Positions 23,708 through 35,799 of a stretch of 64,000 bases of DNA are shown here, piece by piece. This DNA is from Mycteria americana. Lineage: Eukaryota; Chordata; Aves; Ciconiiformes; Ciconiidae. The notes below the pieces were generated by a model. The model ran no database searches. It saw nothing but the letters and a program-made list of their open reading frames with translations, and was not told where the DNA came from. Numbering within the stretch: the stretch's first letter is position 1; the number at the start of each line of letters is the position of its first letter. Both the position numbers and the translations under genes were made by a program. The DNA lies in NCBI RefSeq assembly GCF_035582795.1, contig NC_134370.1, positions 31,111,501 to 31,175,500 of the forward strand, written 5' to 3'.

Positions 23708-26700
23708 CTTTCAAGGAAAAAAAATAAACAACCTTCAGATTTTGAAACAATTCCATCTGTATTTGGCAGTAGCCAAATCTACTTCTTCACAGCTACCTTG
23801 GAGCTTGACAATGTGTTAAAATAAATAAATAAATAGAGTCTGTGTTTCCAAGAGGCTTTAGAGTATGAGCAGAGGCAAATATTAAAGTGCAATAATAAAG
23901 GAGTAGGAGTAGACAAATTTGGGGAACTTAATAAAGGCAGAGGCTTTTTTGTAGTTGACATTTTCTTTAGTATTGTGAACGTTGTTGTATTACTGTGGCA
24001 TGCTGCTAATACTAGAGAAGTAAAAAACCTCAAGGCTCCTGGTTTGCATTTCTCTTAATGCCTGTTCTGATTGCTCAAAGCTTCTGAAAATAGTAATTCA
24101 AGTAGTTACTGCATACAAATTCTCCTTAGCTTGGGTGAAATTCATCCCTTCTGCAAGAGGCATTTGCATCCCTTCTCACGGATGCCAGATTTTCAGTGCT
24201 GTAGGGAGCAATGGCACTGAGGAATAGACTAGAAAGAGGTGGCAGAATATTCTGCCTGAGACATGATGGGTTTTGTGTAGTGGCAGATACCTGTTCTGTG
24301 AAGGGGTGGATTTTGTGAAAAGGAACAGTTCTGGCAGACTAGCAAGCTGGGTTTGAGACATGTGAAAGTATCAAAGGAGGGGAAGCTGACAAGTAGGGGA
24401 GAGAGCGCTACTGATGTTAACCATCACCAGTTGCCTTCAGAGCACTTAAGACTGGCTGTAGTGCTCAGACTTCCCAATTCAGGGAGTCCTTTGTCAGTCT
24501 AATGTCCCTACTGATGAGGCAGGACCAGACACAGCTCCTTTCTCCTCTTGTCTATTAGGAAAAATAGGGCTGATAGAAGAGCAGTGGAGGGGATGACTCT
24601 GCCCTCATTACACGGTGACATCTGGAAGAGAAAGGACAGTTAGGGGGCTGACTGAATGAAGCTGATAGATGCTGCAAGATTTAGAACAATTTCAGTCTTT
24701 CATAGGGATTCTCTGCAGTATGTAACCATAAAACTTTGAGCAATTATACTGTCTAATATGGTGTTTTCACATTCTTCATAAATTTTGTTGAAGGTGCAGA
24801 TAATTAATGTTCACTTAAAGACCCATGTCCTGCAGTCAAGTTACTAGTTTGGAACTTCAGCTTGCTTTGTTCTGGTGTTTTTTCAAGGTTCTAATGACAG
24901 GATGGCAATGAAAGTGTTAAAAAATTATTTACAAAGGCTCAAACTAGAATAAAATAGAAGGAGAAAAAGAGTCACATATCCAGATCATGAGCTTTTGTGA
25001 AAATGAGAAAACTCATTACCTGATTTTTTTGTGGACTTTTCATAATATATATTTCAATATATATTTAAGAACTATATATGAATGCTCCTATATTTCTCCT
25101 TTCCTACATCATGTCTTTAAGACCAGGTGGACATCTGTAGTGCAGTGAAACTTTTCAGTTGTGCAAGAATTGCATTGTGTATTGTGATGGTAAGAAGCAC
25201 TAGAGAGTGCTGCACTTGACCGCTATCCTTTAAGCATTTGAAACCTCGATTCCAATCTTGGCTTGAATTTCAAATGAAAATAAGTAAATAGTTCATCTTT
25301 AATCCTGAAGTTTTCACTGATGCCCACGATGGAAGTATCCATCACAATAGTTGATGTAATTGTGTAGTTCTTCCTCTGTTGAGGTCCACAGAACCAAAAT
25401 AGCAGGGTTGTTGATGGTTAAGGAAGAAATGTATTTCTCAAACTCAGTGCACAAAAACTTTCACAACAGCAGAGATTTTTTCAGATTGGGAACAGGGCAC
25501 ATTTTAAGAGCAGTGAATAAAAATGAGACCATAGAGTCCCTGAAATGAGCTGCTGGACTCATTGTCACAGTTCCAGGTCCAGTTTGGCACCCACCGTGGC
25601 TGCACCTGCTGATGCCATTTTGTTGACAGGTACAAATCACCGGTCATCAAGGAGAAAACCATGAAACAGGCAACAACTGGCTCTGACTGTATGAAGTAAT
25701 TAGCTAGCCCAGAGCCCTAGGCAGCAGTACCTAAAAAGAAGCAGGTGGACTGCCAGAGAAGCCTCTGTTTTCTTTCCCCCTCGCCCCTGCCCTGAGTACA
25801 ATAGCAGCCAAACGTTGCAGAGACGTTTTGGCGAGTGCTTGCTAAAGAGAGCCTCCCAGGGGTGTGACAAAACCATCGCTCTCTCTTCTTGTTTTACACA
25901 AATCTTTCAAATATCTGCTCTCCTTCACAGAGATTTTTCCACTTCTATTTTGAAATTGAATGTCTTTTGCATCTTATATGAATGTGCTGAGTGTAAGCAG
26001 AGAAAGATGGAGACCTTGTGTGGTGTTTGAGCAGTATGAGCTTTAGTTTGGCCATTTGTCTAATTAGGTGGCTTTTTTAGTGTGTGTTCTGTATAGGCTA
26101 ATTAGAAGAGTCTGGCCTACAGCCAGGCTATTTCTTCCTTAAAGATTTGGTTGCTCTACAGCATTGTTGGAACAGATTTGTCTTTCTGGTTCAGACCGGG
26201 AATGAATAAATACCACAGGTGGCAGAATATGAGCACAGAATGTTACCTGACTTGTTGGTAAAGACAGACTGTAAGTCCTAAATGGATGATATTGGCACTT
26301 GTGAAAAGTCAGTTCTGTTCCTCACTGATTATCAGAGACATTTCAGCAAAATGTCCAGCAAAGCTGCAATCACAGTAATTGCATAACAATTGCAATCACA
26401 GGCTTGTTTGGCCTTTCTGGAAGCAGAATAGCTGTTTGTTATACAGCTGTGGAAAGGTTTGCAAATGCCCCGGCCGTATCAAGTTTGCTAGTGATCTGTG
26501 GCTTGCTGAAAAGCTCTAGGGATCAGGAGTAACGTATGGACAGAAACACATGGGATCTACTTTAACTGAGTTTGGTGCGACACAGAGGGGTATCCAAACA
26601 AATCCCAGCATCTCAGAGGCAGAGAGGGAGCAAGGAACCTTTCAAAACTGAAGTCTTTGGAGCTATGTTTTCCCTCCCATTGCTTTTCCTGGTTTCTGCT

Positions 26701-29700
26701 TTTAGTCCCCATGGGTATGTCATATTTATTCCCTCCCTTCTAGTCACTTCACTATAATACTTAATAAGAAATTTTAGGTTTTATTGCCATAGATAGGGAC
26801 TATCATCACATTACACACTACAGAGCAGTGTACAATAATGGCCAAACTTGAGAATACTCAGGTAAAAATTTATTGTTCTTTGAAAGGCAGGATTTTCACC
26901 AACTATGCAAAATGTAAAATGGCTGGAGCAGGAGCCTAATGTCTTCTGTAACTATTCCTCTATTAGCAGGCATATTCTGCCCTTCTTTCAGACCCTTGAT
27001 CACAATTTAGCACTTTTTCTTGCTATTTCTTGCAATTGGTGATGGCTTTCTTTCTGCTCCATGTAGTCCCAGATGCTGACCATATGAACTCTAATCCTCA
27101 GACCAGAACAGGGAATTGGTTTGCTGGAACATGTACAGGTATAAAGGCCAAATCCTGAGCTCAATTTGTGCAGCTGAATGGGGCTCATCAATTGCAGAGA
27201 GCTATAAGACCTGATCCTGCATCAAGTTGATAGATTGTGGCCTAGAGGTGGTGAGGCTAAGCAGACATTGGGCAAGGAAGGATATGTGGTGATATTACCA
27301 GTGTGCAGGTAACAGAGCCCTGCACTCACTTGAAAATTGGAACAGAGCTGCAGAGGAAGAAAAAAATTTGTGCAGGTGAGCTCCTCAGCCACCACCTGGA
27401 TGTGAATTCCAGCTATGCCCTTCCACTAAGGGGAACTGGAAGTGCTGCTCTTACCCACTTAGCAGATGCCATCCCTCCTATGCCTCTTGGCACTCTGTTC
27501 AGGCGTATTGGCTGTTACCTCCTTCCTATCCATTTCTTTCTGCCCTATTCTACCTCTGCTTCTCATGTTTTGTGCTTGTTTGCATTTGCACCCTCAGTTG
27601 TTTTTTGGCCCTATTTCTTTTTTCCCCATTAACCATGTTCCTCTTTGGAGATGTTCAATGTAAATCTACAGGGCTAAGTCAAATATGGGTTTGGCGCTTA
27701 CCTGAGGCTTGGAGCAAAGCAGCTGTCTGGGCTGCAAGCCCTGCTCCAAGTCTTCAGGGCTGCCTGTGGTTTTGGTGAGAGATGCTGTTAGAAGATGAGT
27801 GGGCAGGAGGAGTCAGCTGCTGCTTTTAATTACAGTCATGGGTGCACAACTTGGAGGTCCAGAGTGAAGTTGCCTTCTTCTCTTTGCTATTTTTTCTCTG
27901 CATTTTTACCTCACTTGAATGGTACTAGAATCATCTCGCACAAACCCATCAATTGCCCTGGGAAAACCTGTCCCAAAGCTGAAGGGCCTTCTCAACCTCC
28001 ACCAAATCATATCTCGCAGACAGGAGGTCTAAGAAAGAGTTGGGGTCATTGTCATCTTTTCACTCCTCTGTGACTCGAGGAGGAACGTGAGGTTGTGGCA
28101 GTAGGGAATGGCTGCTTGGCTCAGTGGGCTTCCAGCCCTCCCCTCTGCACCTCTGTGCTGGCTTTGAAGGGACGGAGCCGCAGGAATATGCACTTCTCTT
28201 TGTACACCGAGTCAGCAGGGAGACATTGCCATGTAAAGGAGTCAAGGTGACCAGACGCTGCATCTCTGTCACTGAATAAGGGGAAGGATGGGGCAGCCAC
28301 ATAACTGTCACATGGGTGCCTCTTAATTCAAATTAGAGGGAATTCTCTTCCTCGGGATGTGGCAAAATGTGGGGGCAGTAAAGGACCAAGAGAGAAAGTC
28401 TGTGCATTCTGAAAAATGCAGGCCCTCAGCATTTAGTTCATGGCTTTTCATAGACTTGTGGTGTCCTCAGTCTTGCCCAGAAAGCTACATGATTGCCCAC
28501 AGGTGGAAGTAAGTACCTCTTCCAGGTTTCCCACACAGCACATTGAGGGGACAGGAAAGATGCAGAAGATAACAAGTGAAAATTCACATGGGAGTCAGAT
28601 TACCAGTCCCAAACAAAGTCAAGAGTCATTGTAAGCCACTAAACAGAGTAATTCTCACTTCAGAGCCAAAGGGCAGCATGGTTCAACATCACCTTCCTAG
28701 TTTCTAGAAAAGGGAGTGGGAAAATACGGCAGTAGGTGAGAAAGCTGAGTCTGTGGTGTTGGAGTGCAAGAGGCTGCAGTTAGAGCGAGAAAGGAGGCAG
28801 AAACAGAGCCAGCAGGGACAGGAACAGATTGTGCAGGCAACAGGAGCTGAAACCTAATCTTTAGCGAGTCTGCAACATGTAGGAGCATCAGCAACTTTGG
28901 CAGGGGCTGGTGCCCTACTCCTCAAGAGAAAGATAAATAAAATACATGCAGGCTGTCCTTGTGTTGTTATGAGGGAATCTTGACACAGAGGTCTCTTCTT
29001 TGTGTTATTTGCTGCTCCAGGTCAAGGGTCTGACACTCTCAGATATAACTGTTAATTGACGGTGGTTTCTCAAGTCACTTTCTGATTCCAGAAGGACTGA
29101 GAAGGTGATCTGTTGTATTTGGGGAAAAATACATGGTTCATCAGCCTGCTTTAGGTAGACATCAGTATTCAGCATTTTGGGAGGGACAAAATGCCATATG
29201 TTCCTGTTTCCAGGGAACTTCAAGACACAGCTTCTACAGCTTGTTATATTTTTCACATTATCACAAATTAAAGTATTTTTCAATGACTGATGCTTGGCCC
29301 TTTGATCAGCTAGTCTTATGAAGGAAGCAGAATGAATTTAAATCTCTGAATAGGTAAAATTAGCTATATTTCATTTCTTGCTGTTGTACTAATAATATCT
29401 GCAATGAGTTTGGCAGTCCAAACCTTCATTTTTAACCCTACAGAATGAAAAGTCCTTAAACCACTAGAAGAGGGTAGAAGCAAGGATGTGTGGAATTAAA
29501 AAACCAAGCCTCAGAGGATGAACTGCGTAGTGAATTATGATTCATGCTGCAACACAGATTGGAGCTTGTCTCATGCAAGGAATCATCAGGAAGCAACAAG
29601 CAGTTAAGGATGAACCCAGAGCATGCCTGCAATTTTAATGGCAGGAGCCAATCCTCGATAGGCATGTTTATTAGTTACAGTGAACCCGACGAGTTCATTT

Positions 29701-32700
29701 TGGATGCTGCCGCCTGAAGAGCATTGTTCTCTTTCTCTCTGGCTCTAGCATAAGCACATAAGACTGTGATCTTGCATGAGGCTTAATATTTCAGGCAATG
29801 TGTATCCTGTTTGGAGTAACATTAACAGAGCATTTTGGCACATGCAGATGCACTAACAGATTGTAAGGCCACACAGAACTCCAAGGAAAAGAAGCTCTTC
29901 CCTCAGATGGCTCTCCATCCATTGATGTAAGCCAGCCAGCTCTTCCCCCTTGCATTTCATCCCAAGATCTGTCTGGGTTTTTTGGACTGCTCCCTACATA
30001 CAGGCAAGGTGATGGTGTGCTGCTGGGTACGAGGATTGTTCCAGAATCAGATCCAGCTGCTCTTTCATTTTGAGGACTTCATTATCAATTCACAGTTGTA
30101 CAGTTTAACTGGAGAAAGAAAAGGCAAGTCTAGCTCCTTTTCTTCTACTAGTTTTGTCTAGTTGCCTTGTTCACATTTCTCCTGTACCCCCATTGGCTGA
30201 GACCAAGAGCAAGTAATGGTCCAAAATATATGGAAACTTTAATGTACCTCTAATCCTGTGATCAGTCCTGCAAAGCCCTATCACCCTTGCTGTGACCATG
30301 CTGGTCACACAGTTTAAAGTTCCCACAGCGCCCAAGCTGGTTTGCTGCAGGAGGTGTGAGTGTCCCAGAACTGTGTTCCTGCACTGATGAGATTTTCCTG
30401 AGAAGAGGTCATGTCTTTCCTCATTGTCTCTGATGTAAATCCTTGGCAGATTGACTGGCATTAATGATCTAGGAGAGAAGGTTCTCCACATCCCTTTTCA
30501 TTAACAGAAGTTCCTGCTCTTTGTAAAAATGCATTTCATTGGGTTTGGAAATTCTGCAGTTTAATGAGGCAAATATTCTTGAGAATGACAGTTTTGCTAG
30601 TGGTGCTGTTTATTTTTATAATGCTTTATGTCCTTGAGGTTTCATAGGTTGGGATAAACTAGGCAAAGTAGAAAGCCAAAAAGCAAATAATGTTTAACAT
30701 CTGTCAGGCATTCAGCTGACATAGTGAAAAGGGAATGTGGAGTTATTGTTACTTTTTTAAAAATTGGAGGTTTACAAACTGAAATAGCCCAAGTGAAAAT
30801 CTCAAAATGACATGAAAACTGGCTTCAGTGGTTCAGCTTTTTGGTTTTTTTGGGGTTTTTGTCATTCCTTCCTCCCTGCCCCAAATTCTCTAGGGACATT
30901 TAGGCTTTCTAATGATGATAGACAGCTAAAAATTAAGAAAGGACTTACCCTTTCTGTGCCTTTAGGACTTGGTACGAAATACAGAGCCCACATTTATCAT
31001 CCTGTGATGAGCTAAGGCCACGGCAGCCCTCATCCCATGGGAAAGGTGGGAGGGGAACGGTCAGATGTGTGGCTAGGGCATTGCCCCTGCCACAGTAGAT
31101 GGGTGAGATGCCCCCTTGGGACAGGGGAAAGCCCAGTGCTCAGTGATTTATGTATTTTTTCTTCTGGTCCCTATCACTGGAAGCACTGCACTGTACCAGA
31201 ACAGTGTGTACCACAGTAGAGGGCACAAGAGGCTAAAGCCCTCTTCATCCTTCCAGTAAGTGTCTGATTGCAGGGTGACAGGCAAAGCTTCTGTAACTCT
31301 CCATGAAGACATTAGCATTAAGGGTGCCCTGACTTAGTAATCTTTACCTTTCTCTTACAAGTAACTCTTTGTTATATTGGCCAGAAAAACAAAATAGCAA
31401 AGGTCAGGAGCTGTGCTAGTGAATGATGACAGAGACTCCAGCTGAAGTGAACAGTCTCCACCTGGCAGACAGCCACCTGTGTGGCCTGTGCAAAGCCTAG
31501 GAAGGGTTAAACAGCTGCTAATGGCATCCAAAAAAATCAGCCACTTGAGCTAGCCTGCAGGGAAATGTCACTGATACTGAGAGAGGAATTTCCTCAGCAC
31601 CACTCCCATTGGGACTCTTGAGCTCCCACACAGCTTCTGCCCCTGAGCTCCTTCCTGGAGGTGCCTGTCTTCCTTCCACCCTCTTTGTCCCCTTCAGAAT
31701 GGGTGGGGTGAGGAGAGACCACAGCAGGTCGAGGCAAGTGCCTCTCTACGCACCCAGCTGGGGAGCACCAACCTGTTTTGTACTGGGAACGTGTTTGCCT
31801 CTCCCACCATGCCTGTGGCAGAGGTCTCTAAGACCCTGAACACCCTCGTCACTACAGGGTTTTCACAGAGGAACTGTAATATGAAATGAGGACTTCAATA
31901 ATGAGTAGAAAACCATTTCCTGCCATGCTGCTTCTTGCCTGTGAGTGGGGTCAGTGGTCATTTTGTGTATTCTCAGTAGTGTACAGCAGTCGTATAACTA
32001 CTGCAGTGGACAAGACCAATTCTGCCAGGATGCTCGGTACAGCGGGGGACTGTTCTGTGGTTCACAGGCTTATGCCTGTTCATTGGCCATGAGAGGCCCT
32101 TGTGCATGTATAAATATGCTTTGGGACCCGCTCTGTGTGCCTTGTTGACCAAGGCTGTTACCTATTACTGTGACAGATATGATAGCCGCAAAGAATATGA
32201 ATGAACAGCAGTGGAGAAGTAGCATTGTTTCAGAAAAAGATTCATATTGAGCAATTTGACAACAGGGAGTGCTTTCTCCAGACAGAAAATTCCAGTAACA
32301 GGGAGAACTTGGTTTTACTCGGTAATTTTTTTCTTTCTCTGTCTTTGTGTCAGAGCTCATTTGTTTCATACTGATTAAAAGAAAAAGCTTTGAAACCAGC
32401 AGAAATGATTTACAGTTTAGTTCTTTAGAATAGGAAAATCAATCAAAATATTTTAAAAATAGAAGATAATAACTGGAGCTGCTCATCAAGATTTAGGACT
32501 AACTGCGGGCTTGATTGAGGACTCTAAAATTAGCTTTTATTTTATTTTTCATGTAGGCATGTGCAAAGCACAACACGTAATTATCAAGCTGAATTGTCGC
32601 TGAAAAATTACTTAACTGGATCTTTGTAGTAGATTAAAACAGAATGTCTTTTCCTGCTGTAAATCGCTTCAGCAAATGATCACTTTGTCTCAGGGCTTGT

Positions 32701-33340
32701 AGCTCCTTGTTTGAGGCTATGTTTCCACTTCAGATATTTTGCAAGGCATAAGGCATGTATGTATTTCTACTTTAGTAGGAATACTCTGATTTACACCACA
32801 TGATGAATTGGTTCTACATTTATTCTTTGTTAGCCCATTTACATTTCTCCATGGATTTAAAGCCTGTTGAAAACTGGTATCAGCAAGCAGTAGTCTTAGT
32901 GCTGTCCTGAACTGCTACTTCTCATTGTCTTCCTGGAAATCTTTATCGCTTGTGAGCAAGGGGTTCCAACTGACATGGAACTTAAATGTATTTGCCTGCC
33001 TTAAGTTTTTCTCCACTTCTTTCTGTGGCTTTCAAACATTTCATGGTTAGAAAACCACCAAAGAGTCTCTCTGTGGGCAGTATGGTTTGCAGCCCATCAC
33101 TATCTCAGAAAATCCCAGTTTAGTTAATGATATAAATGACAAAAGAAGCTGTGATTATAAGAAACTAGACCCAACCATGTGGTTTGCTTTAGAATCGAAA
33201 ACATTCATCATTGCTCCCAAATTGCAATAAAAATGGAAGTCTTTGTGCATCATGATAAATAAGAACAGGTGATTTCTAAGGTAAGTAAGTTTTGTGAACG
33301 CCCCATAAGGCACCAGAAGGGTATTCGAGAGACTGGGTCC
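23708..33340. other. Noncoding stretch, no gene seen
   Basis: Nearly 10 kb without a supportable gene. A short AAAT run sits at 23,818-23,834 and an AT-dinucleotide-rich patch at 25,040-25,080. Several 90-106 codon minus frames (for example 29,005-29,283 and 30,171-30,491) were examined. They lack paired splice sites or family resemblance. If the exons at 23.2-23.7 kb are real, this is where upstream exons would be expected, but I could not identify any. Confidence 0.5.
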
Positions 33341-33344
33341 CTAT

Positions 33345-33425
33345 TCCAGTTACTCATAATGCTGGGCTGTAATGAAGTCACTTAGCTCTCAGCTGCTCTA
33401 TTGCAAAACTGAAAATACATTAATA
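33345..33425 (+). repeat. MIR/CORE-SINE-like relic
   Basis: The stretch 'gctgtaatgaagtcacttagctctcagctg...gcaaaactgaaaat' follows the MIR core order: 'gtgac..aagtcacttag-ctctc', a cag-rich block, then 'gtaaaatggaaat'. The match is short and diverged. Confidence 0.35.
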
Positions 33426-34627
33426 GATCATCTAAATGCGGCATCTGGGCATCTGTTGCAAATGTAGTTGGTCCCCTTCCTCCCCTCCCACAAAATGGTG
33501 CTACTTCTTTATTCAGATTACCTTATTTTGTACAGGGCAATGGTGTAGTTATGAGAAGAAAGCAAAAGTTAATTGCTTAAAATAAAACTAGAAGAGTGTT
33601 TCACAACATGGTGAATTGATAGGGATTTGTGTAAGACTCAAATTGGTGTTCTCATTTTGCTGGCTTTAAATGAATATTAAATAATATATATATAAAAACA
33701 TTTCAGAATGAGTTAAACATTTTCTTCAAATGAAATCATTGCCAAATTTAAACTAAACTTTCTGTTATCTCCAAAGCAAGAAATGCTTTGAAATAGAAAA
33801 AGGATTAAACCTCTCATTTTGGAGGCATCAAACCAAATGTCTTCATTTTGAAGTGTTTTTTTCCAGGAGAGTTTCTTCCAGAAACAATCTGATTAAACAT
33901 TAGCAAGCTTTTCAGTCAATCCAAATACCTGGTCATGTACTTTTCTTCATAGAAAAACAAATCTGAAAATGTTTTCCCAGCTCACATAGTTGAAGCAGTC
34001 AGAATGCTGTTATCCTTCTGTGACCTCCAAGTCCTGGATGGCTCAGTCTCCTTTTCATTTAGGTCTGAGCTTCTTCTAAATAGAAACTACCAAACCTAGG
34101 GCTGTTTCTTGAACCATAAAGTACATTAGCCATCAAAGGGAATGGAAACTTTCCTCCATTTACTGAAGAATTAATAAGCAAAGTGCAACGACGATGGTTA
34201 CAATTTAAGAGGCAGGAGCGCAGCCCTGGTTGCCTGGAAACAGGAGGATGCCTTTGGAAAGCCACACCAGGCTCGCTCAGGAGAGCCGCCTCTTACACAA
34301 CCTGACACCCATGACTTTTCTCATTGCTTTTTATCCAGACTTTAATGAGTTCTGAAATTCATTTAGCCTTTACCATATATTTCAGTGTGAGGAGATATCA
34401 TGTGGCATCCCTGAATTAGAGATGGACCTGAATAAGGGTCCCACATCCAAACTTTGAAGAAATGAGCCAGCACTCAGATTTCATAACTGCTCCTTTTCTT
34501 GTACTGCTGACCAAACTGCTCAGGAGTGTTCAAACCTGGGTCAACCTATATCACTAGAGCAAGCAGATTTCGCCAGAAGCTGTATACAAAGTTGGGCTCA
34601 GTTGCAAACCTGTCTTTCATCTTAACC

Positions 34628-34656
34628 AAACTGCTTATGCAAAGCAGTTTGCATAA
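34628..34656. repeat. Overlapping palindromes with paired ATGCAAA words
   Basis: Two perfect inverted repeats overlap here. 'aaactgctt' pairs with 'aagcagttt' across 5 nt (34,628-34,650). 'ttatgcaaa' pairs with 'tttgcataa' across 4 nt (34,635-34,656). The second contains ATGCAAA in both orientations, the core of the octamer bound by POU-domain factors. Function is not shown by sequence alone. Confidence 0.75.
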
Positions 34657-35639
34657 AATAAGTTATTTACACGTCTTCAGGAAAACTAATATCAAATCCT
34701 GACCTGTTGTGGGAAAACCAGAATTAATCATTTTATTAACATTGCCAATGCATTTAATTTTCATGCATGCTTTCCATGCAACTTCAGCAGCAAAACCATA
34801 TAAATAATATCCCCTGCAGTAAAAAGACCTTAGGAATTCAGGTATATACAAAATATCTAATGAGTGTGACATTATAATTAAACCAAAGCTGTAAGGGGCT
34901 GGGTTAGTAGAAAGCTCATAAGGTTTTATAAACATTCTGGTCAGCCTGGGACTGTGATCCTGCGCTGGTCCAGCACCAGCCCCATCCAGACCAATTACCA
35001 GCTCCAGAGGTGCCAAGCTGACCTACACTGTTCAGCCAACTTTCACCTGTGACCTTCTGTAGGCATGCTGAGCTCTGGGGACACTAACCTTTACCCCCAC
35101 AGTCAAAGGAGAAATCGCGTATTTTCTTTGAAATGACACTCCGCGATAGTCTGAGTGACTCAACTGTCAGTTGAGTTTGGAGCAAGACCTGTGCATAAAT
35201 TGAAGTACTGGGGTCAGCTTCACAACACAGAGCCCCACCTCTGGGCTGTGACGACCATGTGAGAAGAAAATGCAGTTATCCCAGGTTTCAGAATCACAGG
35301 CCTTTGAATGTGATGACCAACTTGAAGAAAGTATCCAGAATTTGACCCAATGTTTGGGTAAGAAACCCAAAATCCAACAGTTTGTCTAAAACGTGTCTGC
35401 CTTCAACCAATATTTGTGCACACTGCAAATGAAAGTGGAAAATGCCTTGCCTTCCGAGTTGTTTTTTGCAGAATACTCAATGTTCCCAGCTTCTGAGTAG
35501 CAAAAGTAAGTAGACAAAGTAAGAACAGTCCCCAGGCATGGAAGCAGTTACATTGTTAAAAAAAGAGTAAAAAATGACTACTTTAGAGGGCAGAAGAGGG
35601 TAGATTCAAGATACCAGCCTTATGCCTTACACACTCGCT

Positions 35640-35790
35640 ATTTGATTGCTTGAACCTTTCATTACCACAGTTCCCCCCTGTGTTAAGGTGGAGATAATGC
35701 ATTTTTCCGAGGACTGTTGTGACAGCTACTGCTTTACCAATTGCTTTGATGTCTTTGAAGGAAAAAATACTCTATCTGCCTAAATTTAGA
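35640..35790 (+). repeat. MIR/CORE-SINE-like relic with tail
   Basis: This is the best of the faded SINE candidates. 'gcttgaacctttc', 'ccacagttccccc' and 'tgtgttaaggtggagataatg' are followed by 'ggactgttgtgacag' and 'attgctttgatgtctttgaagg'. The order corresponds to the 'acttaacctctc / ctcagtttccc / ctgtaaaatggggataat / ggttgttgtgagg / gtaaagcgctttgaga' series of MIR-type SINEs. It is heavily diverged and old. Confidence 0.5.
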
Positions 35791-35799
35791 CTGACAGAA

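Noticed and set aside
29005..29283. 92-codon minus-strand frame considered as an upstream exon of the 23.2-23.7 kb gene
   Set aside because: No GT donor in frame before the stop, so it cannot splice onward.
34663..35016. 117-codon minus-strand frame
   Set aside because: No domain, no initiation context and no neighbouring exon signals. Consistent with a chance frame.
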